Shown one piece after another: positions 7,875 to 18,803 of a DNA stretch of 64,000 nucleotides (position 1 is the stretch's first letter; each line of letters starts with the position of its first letter). The DNA lies in contig NZ_QQNB01000001.1 of assembly GCF_003345355.1 (NCBI RefSeq), positions 124,001-188,000 of the forward strand, in the 5' to 3' direction. The position numbers and the translations under genes are program-made. The notes under the pieces were generated by a model that was not told the origin of the DNA, did not search any database, and saw only the letters and a program-made list of their open reading frames with translations. The DNA comes from Sphingomonas aracearum. Its GTDB lineage: Bacteria; Pseudomonadota; Alphaproteobacteria; Sphingomonadales; Sphingomonadaceae.

Positions 7875-8806
7875 GCACCACTCCCAGCTGGCACGACAAG
7901 CTGCTTGGCGGTTTCCGCCGCACATCCGACCGCCTTCTCGGCAATCTCGCCGGCCTTGGCGCCGCGCGCCTGGACGACGAAACGCTGGACGAGATCGAGG
8001 AAGCGCTGATCGCCTCCGATCTCGGTCCGGAAACCGCCGGGCGCATCCGGCAGCGGCTCTCCGAGGGCCTGTACGAGCGCAACATGGAGGAGCTCGGCAT
8101 CCGTCTGGTCGTCGCGGAGGAGATCGAGAAGACGCTGGCGAAGGTGGCCCGGCCGCTGGAGATCGAGGCCTTCCCCCGGCCGCAGGTGATCCTGGTCATC
8201 GGCGTGAACGGATCGGGCAAGACAACCACCATCGCCAAGCTGGCGCACTGGCTCACCGAGCAGGACTATGCGGTGATGCTCGCGGCCGGCGACACCTTTC
8301 GCGCCGCCGCCATCGGCCAGCTCGCCACCTGGGCGGAGCGCGTGGGCGTGCCGATCATCTCGGGCAAGGAAGGCGGCGACGCGGCCGGCATCGTCTTCGA
8401 GGCGGTGAAGCAGGCAACCGCGATCGGCACGGACGTGCTGATCGTCGACACGGCCGGACGCCTCCAGAACAAGCGCGAGCTGATGGACGAGCTGTCCAAG
8501 ATCCGCCGGGTGCTCGGCCGGCTCAACCCCGCCGCACCCCACGACGTGCTGCTCGTGCTGGACGCCACCACGGGCCAGAATGCCTTGAGCCAGATCGAGG
8601 TGTTCCAGAAGGATGCCGGCGTCACCGGCCTGGTGATGACCAAGCTCGACGGCACCGCGCGGGGCGGCGTTCTCGTCGCCGCGGCGGAAAGATACGGGCT
8701 GCCGATCCACGCGATCGGCGTGGGTGAAGGCATGGGCGACCTGCGCCCCTTTGATCCCAACGAGGTCAGCCGCATCATCGCCGGCGTGGACACGGTGCGG
8801 AAGTAA
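7871..8806 (+). CDS. ftsY: SRP receptor FtsY
   Basis: A 311-residue SRP receptor GTPase, short because it lacks the long acidic A domain found in enterobacteria, as is usual in alphaproteobacteria. The N domain is followed by the P-loop GVNGSGKTTTIAKLA, the GDTFRAAA motif, DTAGR and TKLDGTARGG, with the FtsY closing sequence IGVGEGMGDLRPFDP. It receives the ribosome-SRP complex at the membrane and pairs with Ffh. ATG 7871 overlaps mtaB by four bases; ispZ follows after five bases. Confidence 0.96.
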   Translation: MSTTPSWHDKLLGGFRRTSDRLLGNLAGLGAARLDDETLDEIEEALIASDLGPETAGRIRQRLSEGLYERNMEELGIRLVVAEEIEKTLAKVARPLEIEAFPRPQVILVIGVNGSGKTTTIAKLAHWLTEQDYAVMLAAGDTFRAAAIGQLATWAERVGVPIISGKEGGDAAGIVFEAVKQATAIGTDVLIVDTAGRLQNKRELMDELSKIRRVLGRLNPAAPHDVLLVLDATTGQNALSQIEVFQKDAGVTGLVMTKLDGTARGGVLVAAAERYGLPIHAIGVGEGMGDLRPFDPNEVSRIIAGVDTVRK

Positions 8807-8811
8807 GCGAG

Positions 8812-9420
8812 ATGAGCACCAGACCACCCGCCTCACCCGGCTTCCGCATGGCGCTCGATTATGGGCCGCTGCTCGTCTTCTTCGCGATCAACTTTCTGAC
8901 CCACGGGCCAGCCATCACGCGCATCGTGGCGGCGACCATCGGCTTCATGGTCGCGATGGCGATCGCGCTGCTCCTGTCCTGGGTGAAGACGCGCCACATC
9001 TCGCCGATGCTGCTGATCTCCGGCGTGCTGGTGATCGTGTTCGGCGGGCTTACCGTGTGGTTCCACGACGATCGCTTCATCAAGATGAAGCCCACTTTCG
9101 TATACTCGATCTTCGCCGCGGTGCTCGGTTTCGGTCTCGCCACCGGCCGCCCGCTCCTGCAGGGCTTACTGGAGGCCGCCTATCCCGGCCTCACGGCGAT
9201 TGGCTGGCGCAAGCTGACGCGAAACTGGGCCATCTTCTTCGTGTTCATGGCGGTGCTCAACGAGCTCGTATGGCGCAACACGAACACCGACTTCTGGGTC
9301 GGGTTCAAGCTGTGGGGAGCGATCCCGCTCACCTTCCTGTTTGCGATCGTGAACATCCCCATGCTCCTGAAGCACGGCCTCAATCAGCCGGCCGAGGTGG
9401 AGACCCCGCCGGCGGACTGA
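8812..9420 (+). CDS. ispZ: Inner-membrane septation protein IspZ/YciB
   Basis: A 202-residue protein with five or six hydrophobic segments matching the YciB/IspZ family: DYGPLLVFFAINF near the start, FVYSIFAAVLGFGL in the middle and the signature ...WAIFFVFMAVLNELVWR with FWVGFKLWG. The family is linked to cell-envelope integrity and division. It follows ftsY at once in the same operon. Confidence 0.92.
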   Translation: MSTRPPASPGFRMALDYGPLLVFFAINFLTHGPAITRIVAATIGFMVAMAIALLLSWVKTRHISPMLLISGVLVIVFGGLTVWFHDDRFIKMKPTFVYSIFAAVLGFGLATGRPLLQGLLEAAYPGLTAIGWRKLTRNWAIFFVFMAVLNELVWRNTNTDFWVGFKLWGAIPLTFLFAIVNIPMLLKHGLNQPAEVETPPAD

Positions 9421-9440
9421 TCGGCTGGTTTGGACTTCGG

Positions 9441-9471
9441 GGGCGGCGCAAGGAGGCATGAGCGCCTGCCC
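9441..9471. terminator. Possible bidirectional terminator hairpin
   Basis: Arms GGGCGGCGC and GCGCCTGCCC pair as nine bases with one bulged T around a 12-base loop, between the convergent ends of ispZ and the small membrane gene. No run of T follows, so intrinsic termination is only suggested. Confidence 0.35.
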
Positions 9472-9483
9472 AAACTCTGGAAA

Positions 9484-9738
9484 CTACCGGTAAGCGCGTC
9501 GCGGGCTGAGCAGAAGGATCAGCCGAGCAAGGGTGGCAAAAAGGTTGCTCCCGGTGGCGAGCATCACCCAGATTGCCAGGAACAACCCCGCTGGTCCCGG
9601 ATCGGTGCTGAATGCACTTTCTGTCAGCAGATATATGCCCAGCATGCAGGCCGGCGACCAGATCAGCATCCATCTGGCCGGCAGAGCAAGCGTGACCACC
9701 GCCGGAACGAGGCTCAGCAGGCCGAAAACGACGAGCAT
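9484..9738 (-). CDS. Small three-segment membrane protein
   Basis: An 84-residue hydrophobic protein with about three membrane segments (MLVVFGLLSLVPAVVTLAL, SPACMLGIYLL, LFLAIWVMLATGSNLFATL) and a short basic C-terminus LLSPRRAYR. Reading starts at ATG 9738; a GTG two codons upstream is equally possible. It is convergent with ispZ and upstream of nothing obviously related. The codon bias is consistent with a real gene but no family is recognised. Confidence 0.5.
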   Translation of the reverse strand: MLVVFGLLSLVPAVVTLALPARWMLIWSPACMLGIYLLTESAFSTDPGPAGLFLAIWVMLATGSNLFATLARLILLLSPRRAYR

Positions 9739-9797
9739 GTCCACAGCTGGTCTGTCCTTTGCTTCGCAAGGACGCCACGGTCCTCACCTCCGATAGC

Positions 9798-11939
<2,142 letters not shown>

Positions 11940-12044
11940 ACCGGCGAAAAGCGCGCATTTCAGCCATTGCTCACATCTTGCTCATGCCGCTCATTGCGGT
12001 GGCATGGCAGCGATCGGCCTCCCGCAAGAAAACAGGAGACGATC

Positions 12045-12602
12045 ATGACGACCCTCGCCGATGCATCCCGCCGCCGATGGCACCCGCTTTTGTGGGCGGG
12101 TGCCGCCGCCCTGCTGACGGTGCCCGCCATTGCCATGCGCTTCACCGCCGAGGTGCAGTGGACCGCCTCCGACTTCGTGGTGATGGGCGTCATGCTCGCT
12201 GCCGCCTGCGGCGCCTTCGAGGGGCTGCTGCGGGCCGGCAACGGCGCTGCCTACCGCATTGCCGCGGCGCTGACCGTGTTTGGCGTGTTCTTCCTCATCT
12301 GGGTCAATCTGGCGGTCGGCATCATCGGCAGCGAAGACAATGACGCGAACATGATGTTCGCCGCCGTGATCGCCACGGTGATCGGCGGCGCCTGCATCGC
12401 CCATTTCCAACCGCGGGGCATGGCGAGAACGCTGCTCGCCGCGGCCGTGCTTCAGGTGCTGATCGCCGCCGTTGCGGTGATCGGCCGCTTCGGCAGCGTG
12501 GAGAGCGTCAATTGGCCGAAGGACATCATCGGCTGCACGGGCATCCTCACCGCCTTCTGGCTGATCTCCGCGGCGCTCTTCGCCCGCGCGAGCCGCAGCT
12601 GA
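12045..12602 (+). CDS. Multi-pass membrane protein of unknown function
   Basis: A 185-residue protein with about five membrane segments (for example LLWAGAAALLTVPAIAM, FVVMGVMLAAACGAFEGLL, IAAALTVFGVFFLIWVNLAVG and two more). A glycine-rich loop with IIGSEDNDANMMF separates segments three and four. An AGGAG site lies seven bases before ATG 12045. It stands alone between tgt and recJ. I recognise the pattern as a small bacterial membrane family but cannot assign a role. Confidence 0.65.
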   Translation: MTTLADASRRRWHPLLWAGAAALLTVPAIAMRFTAEVQWTASDFVVMGVMLAAACGAFEGLLRAGNGAAYRIAAALTVFGVFFLIWVNLAVGIIGSEDNDANMMFAAVIATVIGGACIAHFQPRGMARTLLAAAVLQVLIAAVAVIGRFGSVESVNWPKDIIGCTGILTAFWLISAALFARASRS

Positions 12603-12644
12603 CGTCTTGGCGTGGCGCACGCACGGGCCTAGGTAGCCTGCGGC

Positions 12645-14408
12645 ATGCGCCACGCTCTCGACATCACCACCTCCATTCTCGGCCAGCCCTGGCACTGGCG
12701 CGCGCTGTCTGCCGACACGCGCGATGGCGGCTTCGCGCCGGACGACCTCGTGACGCAGCTCCTCCTCTCCCGCGGCGCATCGCGCGAAGCGCTGGAGGCG
12801 CACCGCGCGCCCTCCATTCGCGGCTTCATGCCCGACCCCTCGATCTTCCGCGACATGGACCGGGCAGCGGAGCGGCTCGCGGATGCCGTGCAGCGGGGAG
12901 AGCATGTCGCCATTTTCGGCGACTATGACGTGGATGGGGCAACCTCCGCCGCGGTGCTGATCCTGCTTCTGCGCGAGCTCGGGCTGGACGCACGCGCCTA
13001 CATTCCCGACCGCCAGCTGGAGGGGTATGGCCCCTCCGGCCCGGCCCTCCTCCGCCTGCGCGAGGAAGGCGCCGACCTCATCGTCACCGTGGATTGCGGC
13101 GCCCAGGCGTTCGACGCGCTCGATGCCGCACGCGGGGTGGGTGTCGACGTCGTGGTCGTGGACCACCACAAGTGCGCCTCCGCCCTCCCCTTCGCCCATG
13201 CGCTGGTGAACCCCAACCGGCTGGACGAGGTGGAAGGCGCCGAACACGGGCATCTTGCGGCGGTGGGCATGGTCTGGCTGCTCGGCGCGGCGCTGGTGCG
13301 CGTGCTGCGCGGGCGCGGCTTCTTCGCGGAGCGGGCGGAGCCGCGCCTGCTCGACCTGCTCGATCTCGTGGCGCTGGGCACGGTCGCCGACGTGGCGCAG
13401 CTGCGCGGCCTAAACCGCGCCTTCGTCGCGCAAGGGCTGAAGGTCATGGCGCAGCGCCGCAATCCAGGCCTCAATGCGCTCATCTCCGCAGCCCGCCTGA
13501 CCCGCGCGCCGTCCTGCAGCGACCTGGGCTTCGCGCTCGGCCCGCGCATCAATGCGGGTGGCCGTGTCGGCAAGTCGGACCTCGGCGTGCGGCTTCTCAC
13601 CACGCGCGACCCGGCGGAGGCGGACCGCATCGCCGCCGAGCTCGACCAGCTGAACGAGGAACGCCGCGCCATCGAGGCCATGGTGCAGGAGGAAGCGGAG
13701 GAGCGCGCCCGTGCGCAGGGCGATTGCTCGGTCCTGGTGGTGGCGGGAAGGAACTGGCATCCGGGCGTGATCGGCATCGTGGCGGGCCGGCTGAAGGAGA
13801 AGTTCGGCCGACCGGCGATCGTGATCGCGCTCGACGAGAATGGTCGGGGCAAGGGGTCCGGCCGCTCGATCTCGGGCGTGGACCTCGGCGCCGCGGTGCT
13901 CGGCGCCAAGGACGCCGGGCTTCTCGTCGCCGGTGGCGGCCACGCCATGGCCGCGGGCCTCACGATCGCCGAGGACCGGCTCGAGGCCTTTTCCGACCAT
14001 TTGGAGCAGCGCCTCGGCGCCGCGGTGATCCGGGCGCAGGGCGAGCGCGCGCTGCTGCTCGATGCGCTGCTGGCTCCCGGCGGGGTGACGCCGGCGCTGG
14101 TCGAGGCGATGGAGGCGGGCGGCCCCTACGGCACCGGCTGGCCGCAACCGCGCGTGGCGGCCGGGCCGGTCCGCATCCTCAAGGCCGACATCGTCGGCAA
14201 CGGCCATGTCCGCCTGATCGTGGCGGGTGACGATGGGCGCAGCCTGAAGGCGGTGGCGTTCCGCCAGGCGGAAACCGCCCTGGGCGTCGCCCTTCTCTCC
14301 GCGCCGTCGCACCGTCGATTGTGGCTCGCCGGCCGCGTCCGGATCGACGATTGGGGCGCAAGGCCTGCCGCCGAGATGCACCTGGATGACGCCGCCTGGG
14401 CCGATTGA
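12645..14408 (+). CDS. recJ: Single-stranded-DNA exonuclease RecJ
   Basis: A 587-residue 5'-3' single-strand exonuclease of the DHH family used in recombination and mismatch repair. The motifs are GDYDVDGATSA (motif I, about residue 92), VDCGA (II), VDHHK (III) and a second DHHA1 half with GRNWHPGVIGIVAGRL and the GGGHAMAAG motif. The C-terminal OB-type domain reads HVRLIVAGDDGRSLKAVAFR. Length is typical. The ATG follows an intergenic gap of 42 bases and tRNA-Glu lies just downstream. Confidence 0.95.
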   Translation: MRHALDITTSILGQPWHWRALSADTRDGGFAPDDLVTQLLLSRGASREALEAHRAPSIRGFMPDPSIFRDMDRAAERLADAVQRGEHVAIFGDYDVDGATSAAVLILLLRELGLDARAYIPDRQLEGYGPSGPALLRLREEGADLIVTVDCGAQAFDALDAARGVGVDVVVVDHHKCASALPFAHALVNPNRLDEVEGAEHGHLAAVGMVWLLGAALVRVLRGRGFFAERAEPRLLDLLDLVALGTVADVAQLRGLNRAFVAQGLKVMAQRRNPGLNALISAARLTRAPSCSDLGFALGPRINAGGRVGKSDLGVRLLTTRDPAEADRIAAELDQLNEERRAIEAMVQEEAEERARAQGDCSVLVVAGRNWHPGVIGIVAGRLKEKFGRPAIVIALDENGRGKGSGRSISGVDLGAAVLGAKDAGLLVAGGGHAMAAGLTIAEDRLEAFSDHLEQRLGAAVIRAQGERALLLDALLAPGGVTPALVEAMEAGGPYGTGWPQPRVAAGPVRILKADIVGNGHVRLIVAGDDGRSLKAVAFRQAETALGVALLSAPSHRRLWLAGRVRIDDWGARPAAEMHLDDAAWAD

Positions 14409-14462
14409 ACGCTTGACCACAAGCCGGCGAGCGCGTAGCAGCCGCCACCACGCCATGTGCAT

Positions 14463-14537
14463 GGCCCCTTCGTCTAGTGGTTAGGACGCGGCCCTTTCAC
14501 GGCTGAAACACGGGTTCGAGTCCCGTAGGGGTCACCA
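14463..14537 (+). tRNA. tRNA-Glu (anticodon TTC)
   Basis: The sequence folds into a cloverleaf with acceptor arm GGCCCCT/AGGGGTC (one G-U), anticodon arm CGGCC-CTTTCAC-GGCTG with anticodon TTC, T arm CGGG-TTCGAGT-CCCG, discriminator A and an encoded CCA at 14535-14537. It follows recJ on the same strand. Such genes are common integration targets, but no integrase or duplicated 3' end was seen nearby. Confidence 0.96.
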
Positions 14538-14821
14538 TCTCGCTGCCGATGGCAGAAGTACTTGATACGGCGTTTCACAGTTCGCTGGCTTTGCAGGCCC
14601 GAACGATACAGGTGCGCTTCGGCAGGAGTCGGGCTGCATTCTGGCCCGTATGCGTCTCGAGACAGCACGCAAGCGGGCCGACACGATTCGCTCGACGCCC
14701 GGCCGTTCGTAAACGCAGATGCCGTGCTGCGGCGCTTCGTGAGCCAGGCTGAGATGGGCGGCGCGGACCGCCTCGCATCAAAGAGCGCGGTCGAGCGCCG
14801 AGCGGATCGTCAGTCGCTCCG

Positions 14822-15529
14822 TTACGACTTGTTCGCCAACCCCTGTGCCACGCCGGCGCTCCTCAAGGCTTCCACGCGAAGGCGGGGGAAAACCTCCTCG
14901 ATCGGCTTGGTGTCGGGCAGCACGTACACATAGCCGCCCTTTCGGAGGAACTGCGGCCGCAGGACCTTGCCGTAAAAGGCCACCGGCACGTTGATGCAGC
15001 CAAAGGTGATCCGATTGTCGTCGGGTGTGGGCGACAGCATGCGCTGCCGTCGGCGCTCCTTCTTCGCGGCATCCGCCGGGATCGGGTGGATCGCCACTGA
15101 GGTGGCATAATCAACCCAGAGGATCCTTTCCGAGCGGAACGGCACGCCGAACTTTGCGAGGAAGCGCCCGGCCGGCGTGGTCTTCTCGGCGGGGCCGATC
15201 TCCGCCAGCTTCTTGCTGCCGACGCCTGCCGTGGCATCGTCTCCGGCGGCGATACCGACCAGCACGGGCACGGCGCCCAGCGCCTTTCCCTTCGCATCGA
15301 ACAGGAACAAGGAAGCGCTCGTCTTGTCGACGATCGCGTACGGCAGCGCGCGATTGTCTCCCGATGCCGCCACCCATTGCGCGACCCGTGCGGCCGCCTC
15401 GGAGGGGATGATCGGGTTTGCGGCGGCTGGGACTGCGCCTTTCTGCCGTTTCGCATCTGTTTCCCGCGCGCTGGCCGCGGCTGGTACGATCAGCGCGGAT
15501 GCGGCCAGCACCCGCAGGATCAGCTTCAT
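14822..15529 (-). CDS. Secreted L,D-transpeptidase (YkuD family)
   Basis: A 235-residue protein with a signal peptide (KLILRVLAASALIVPAAASA) and a YkuD catalytic domain. The catalytic Cys is in ITFGCINV near residue 178, preceded by His in SVAIHPIP. These enzymes make 3-3 peptidoglycan cross-links or attach proteins to the wall in the periplasm. ATG 15529 is chosen over the TTG one codon earlier. It is followed, upstream on the same strand after 68 bases, by a coiled-coil lipoprotein, a pairing that recalls Braun lipoprotein and its transpeptidases. Confidence 0.85.
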   Translation of the reverse strand: MKLILRVLAASALIVPAAASARETDAKRQKGAVPAAANPIIPSEAAARVAQWVAASGDNRALPYAIVDKTSASLFLFDAKGKALGAVPVLVGIAAGDDATAGVGSKKLAEIGPAEKTTPAGRFLAKFGVPFRSERILWVDYATSVAIHPIPADAAKKERRRQRMLSPTPDDNRITFGCINVPVAFYGKVLRPQFLRKGGYVYVLPDTKPIEEVFPRLRVEALRSAGVAQGLANKS

Positions 15530-15597
15530 CAAGATGTCACGCCTGTGAACCGGCCGTTCCCGAAGGAACGGCCGATGGTAGAAGAGGATCGTCGCGA

Positions 15598-15906
15598 TCA
15601 GTGGCGCGGCCGCTTGGGCCGGGCCTCCTGCGCCTGGAGCCGCTGCTCGACACCGTCCACGCGTCCGGTGATCTGATCGAGCCGCTGGCCGTTGGCCTGC
15701 GACTGGCCGGACGCCGCCTGTGCCTCAGCCAGCGCCGACTTGGCCACGCCGTCCGTTTCCTGCAGCCTGGTTTCGAGCGTGTCCACGCGCTGGCTCACCG
15801 GGGCGATCTGTTCCCGCACATAGGACTTCGTCGCACAACCGCTAAGCGCCACAGCCCCCACCAGAAGGAGCACACCGGGCGCGGATTTCAAGATATTCTG
15901 AGACAT
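15598..15906 (-). CDS. Coiled-coil lipoprotein
   Basis: A 102-residue precursor with a lipoprotein signal (VLLLVGAVALSGC, lipobox LSGC). The mature part has a heptad-like helix from about residue 40 to 95, rich in Gln, Ala and Val (REQIAPVSQRVDTLETRLQE, then GQRLDQITGRVDGVEQRL) and a basic C-terminus KRPRH. The size and helix resemble trimeric murein lipoproteins, but there is no C-terminal lysine of the Lpp kind. It may tether or space the outer membrane; the link with the adjacent transpeptidase is inference. Confidence 0.7.
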   Translation of the reverse strand: MSQNILKSAPGVLLLVGAVALSGCATKSYVREQIAPVSQRVDTLETRLQETDGVAKSALAEAQAASGQSQANGQRLDQITGRVDGVEQRLQAQEARPKRPRH

Positions 15907-16050
15907 TGCGTGCCTTCCAAACTTCACTTCCCCTGCCCGAAACGAACAAGCGTGAGAACGGTGCCGCAACAATCCTGAATCTGTTCAAACGTGCTCGCCG
16001 TCCGACCAACAGAGCCGATCACCCATGCTCCACGACCGGCGCCGGCCGCT

Positions 16051-16668
16051 CTATCGCTTACGCTTCCGCTCCGGCTGGGCCGCGAAGGGATCCCTCGGGA
16101 TATCGCCTGCCTTGTTGGCGGCCCTGGGCGCCGTCTGCGCACGCTGCGCATCGACGCACCTGCGCAATTCGGCGACCGCTGCGCCGCTGCCCCCCAGGTC
16201 CAATCGCTCGACCGTCACGTCGCCGCGCAGGATGTGGAGGCTTGGCGACGCAGCGAAGTAGGCGGGGAACTGCTGTCCGAAGCTGGTGACAAAGCCCTGC
16301 TTGCCATCGGCCACGATGCCGACCGCGAAGTGTTTCGGGAACTGGCCCTTTGAGAGGCGGAAGGCGAGCTGCAGCCGGTCCTTGGGCGCGATCGACCAGT
16401 TGGCGTTCAGGACCGTCAGATGGTTGGTGCCGTCCACCTCCAGCCCCAGCAGCAGCGTGGTTCGACCGGCCCGATCATATTCACGGGTCAGGAAACAGCC
16501 GTTCCCGTCCGCACTTTCCGCCACGGTCCAACCTGCAACAGCCCGCGATGCGTAGTCGCCAGCGGCTGCCGGGCCGCTCACCGACAGCGCACTCGCGAGA
16601 AGCAACATCACGGGGCAAGCCCGGCCAACCTGCCGCCTGAACCGAGCCGCTGCCCGCAACATGATCAT
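16051..16668 (-). CDS. Secreted protein of unknown function
   Basis: A 205-residue precursor with a signal peptide (ending near GPAAAGDY) and a mature domain that begins AGWTVAESADGNGCFLTREYD, with alternating short hydrophobic strands that suggest a small beta-rich periplasmic protein. The C-terminus is basic and Pro/Arg-rich. GGAGAC precedes ATG 16668. No family is recognised with confidence and the neighbours do not suggest a role. Confidence 0.6.
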   Translation of the reverse strand: MIMLRAAARFRRQVGRACPVMLLLASALSVSGPAAAGDYASRAVAGWTVAESADGNGCFLTREYDRAGRTTLLLGLEVDGTNHLTVLNANWSIAPKDRLQLAFRLSKGQFPKHFAVGIVADGKQGFVTSFGQQFPAYFAASPSLHILRGDVTVERLDLGGSGAAVAELRRCVDAQRAQTAPRAANKAGDIPRDPFAAQPERKRKR

Positions 16669-16822
16669 GTGCTTGTCTCCGGAACCTTCGAACTCTTGGG
16701 CAATCCCGATACGAAATGAGATGCCCGTCCGAGAAGCCCCCTTCTCCGCCCCGCCGCCCCGCCTGTTCCTCCAAATCGGCATGGCCACCGTATGCGCCCA
16801 TCGCCACAGCGGACGGACAGCC

Positions 16823-17404
16823 TTAGCGTATCCAGTCGCGGAGCTTCAGATCCGCGGCCCGCTTCGTTTCCGCGTTCATGCTGTTGGCCATGATATCGAG
16901 CGCCCATCGAGTGCGCTGTTCGTCCTGGCTCGCCACGCAATCGGCCGGCACCCACAGGTCATATTCGCGCATATGGGCGTCGGCCGCGGTGAAGAGCACG
17001 CAGATATCCGTCGAGATACCGGTGAGGATGAGCCGGCGCGCTCCCAGCTTCGGCAGCAACACGGGAAGATTGGTCGCGTAGAAGCCGGAAAACTGGGGCT
17101 TCACGACGAAGAAGTCGTCGTCCCGCGGCCGAAGCAGATCGACCACTTCCTGCGCGCGTGTTCCCTCGACGCGCTCGATGAGGCGAGATCGTTCGGAATG
17201 CCACTGGCCGTAATTGTCGTTCACATAGACGATCGGCACTCCGGCATCGCGACAATCCGTAATCAGGCCGGCAATGGCATGGGCAGCGCTCCTCACTCCA
17301 GGGAGCATCTCCTTGCCTCCAGGAAAGTCCAGATCCGTCATCATGTCGATGATGAGCAAGGCGGCTTCGCCAGGCGCCTTCTTGTTGATCTCGGCGTCCG
17401 TCAT
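16823..17404 (-). CDS. Isochorismatase-family cysteine hydrolase
   Basis: A 193-residue isochorismatase-like hydrolase. The catalytic triad is visible as Asp in LLIIDMMTDLDF, Lys in FFVVKPQFSGFY and Cys in GISTDICVLFTAADA. The family hydrolyses amides such as nicotinamide or isochorismate; the substrate cannot be told. The start (MTDAEINKK) begins just before the core domain; a longer frame is not supported by codon use. Confidence 0.85.
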   Translation of the reverse strand: MTDAEINKKAPGEAALLIIDMMTDLDFPGGKEMLPGVRSAAHAIAGLITDCRDAGVPIVYVNDNYGQWHSERSRLIERVEGTRAQEVVDLLRPRDDDFFVVKPQFSGFYATNLPVLLPKLGARRLILTGISTDICVLFTAADAHMREYDLWVPADCVASQDEQRTRWALDIMANSMNAETKRAADLKLRDWIR

Positions 17405-17711
17405 CGCCTTATTCCGGCGCGCGGCCGCTCGAGTTCCGGCCTGCGCGCTTGCCCGAGGCCCGGCCACGATCACCCTTCATTGCTGCTCTCCCAAAGCTTT
17501 GAAGGGATAACCGCAGAAGGAGCATCGGGGTTGCGCCGGCGCGGCGCCCTTGAACCTGGATCAAACAGATTGGCGCGGCGGCACAGATATTTTGCGGGGA
17601 ATGGGGGGCAAGCTCCTCGACTCTCAAGACGGAAAAGGCACGATACTGAAATGGATAGGCGGCAAGATTGATCGCAGCGAAAGTATCAGCTTTTCGGCAT
17701 GATCTCGAGCT
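17405..17711. other. Intergenic stretch upstream of the isochorismatase gene
   Basis: These 307 bases separate the start of the hydrolase gene from the end of the alcohol dehydrogenase gene. Short frames here have no coding character. It should hold the hydrolase promoter; no palindrome or hairpin stood out. Confidence 0.5.
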
Positions 17712-18764
17712 TCAGATCGATATCGCGACGAACACGGCGCCCGTCTCCTCCTTGCGATCGGCCGTATCGAACGCTTCGTTGATCTGGTCGAGCGAGAAGC
17801 GGTGCGTGATCAACTTTTCGACGTCGATACGACCCTTGGCGATCAGGTCGAGCACCATGCCCTGCTCGCGATAGATGTCGTGCATGGCGAAGCTGGCGCT
17901 GGGGATCAGCTGGATCTCCGACATCTGAATGCGCTGCCATTCCAGCGGGATCGTGGTCTCGCCGGCATCGAAGCCCCCGACGATCACCACCTTTCCGCCG
18001 CGCCGCACCATCTTCGTGGCCTGCGGCAGGGTTTGCGGCATCGACTCTCCGCCGGCGCATTCGAATACGATGTCCGCGCCACGACCGCCCGTGAATGCCT
18101 TCACCCGCTCGACCGCATCCTCCTCGGCGGCATTGACGACCGCATCCGCGCCCAGTTCCTTGGCCAGGTCCAGGGAGCCTTGCACCAGGTCGCAGATGAC
18201 CACGTCCGCCCCGCTCGCCTTGGCCAGCATCATCTGGCCCAATCCGATGGGACCGGCGCCGATCACCGCCACCTTGTCGTTGATGCCGAGCCCGGACAGG
18301 TGCTGCGCATGCAGGCAGACCGAGAAGGTATCGATCAGCGACGCTTCCTCGAAGCTGACGTGATCGGGCAGCCTGTAGAACTTCTCCGCCGGTCCGACGA
18401 CATATTCGGCATAGGCCCGAGACACATATTGCGTGCGCACGTCGTACAGGTGCTCGCAGATATTGTAGCGCTGGATGCGGCAATACTCGCACACGCCGTC
18501 GCCCATCACCGTCTCGATAACCACACGGTCGCCGGGCTTCACGTTGGTGACGGCCTCGCCGACCTCGACGGCCTCGCCGGCGAGTTCATGCCCCATGATG
18601 TGGCATTCGAGTGCCGGGTCGTGCTTCTTCCAGTGGCGCAGGTCCGTGCCGCAGATGCCCGCCACCCGGACGCGCGCCAGCACGAAGTGCGGAGCGGGGA
18701 TGATCGGGCGCTCGGCCTCGGTAACCTGGAACGTGCCCTCCGCGGTTTTCAGTGCAGCCTTCAT
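17712..18764 (-). CDS. Zinc-dependent alcohol/polyol dehydrogenase (MDR)
   Basis: A 350-residue medium-chain dehydrogenase. The catalytic zinc ligands appear in AGICGTDLRHW and GHELAGEAVE, and the NAD-binding fold in VAVIGAGPIGLGQM. The structural-zinc lobe reads GDGVCEYCRIQRYNIC: aligned from its end, three of the four usual cysteines are present and the first is Asp. It is the last gene of a three-gene operon with an SDR and a 745-residue protein, and may oxidise a sugar or polyol released by that protein; this is inference. Confidence 0.85.
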   Translation of the reverse strand: MKAALKTAEGTFQVTEAERPIIPAPHFVLARVRVAGICGTDLRHWKKHDPALECHIMGHELAGEAVEVGEAVTNVKPGDRVVIETVMGDGVCEYCRIQRYNICEHLYDVRTQYVSRAYAEYVVGPAEKFYRLPDHVSFEEASLIDTFSVCLHAQHLSGLGINDKVAVIGAGPIGLGQMMLAKASGADVVICDLVQGSLDLAKELGADAVVNAAEEDAVERVKAFTGGRGADIVFECAGGESMPQTLPQATKMVRRGGKVVIVGGFDAGETTIPLEWQRIQMSEIQLIPSASFAMHDIYREQGMVLDLIAKGRIDVEKLITHRFSLDQINEAFDTADRKEETGAVFVAISI

Positions 18765-18803
18765 GGGGTCCGGACGTCCTTTGGTCGTCGCCAGGCGGCG
18801 AGG

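Noticed and set aside
4920..7925. A 1001-codon open frame on the minus strand opposite the GGDEF-EAL and mtaB genes
   Set aside because: It is antisense to two clearly conserved proteins, has His/Gln/Gly-rich low-complexity translation, and reflects high GC with few stop codons.
14474..14668. Short minus-strand frame ending in PYGTRTRVSAVKGPRPNH
   Set aside because: This is the familiar antisense translation of a tRNA-Glu gene and not a protein.
14463..14821. Possible integration site at tRNA-Glu
   Set aside because: No integrase gene, no repeated tRNA 3' end and no foreign composition downstream were seen.
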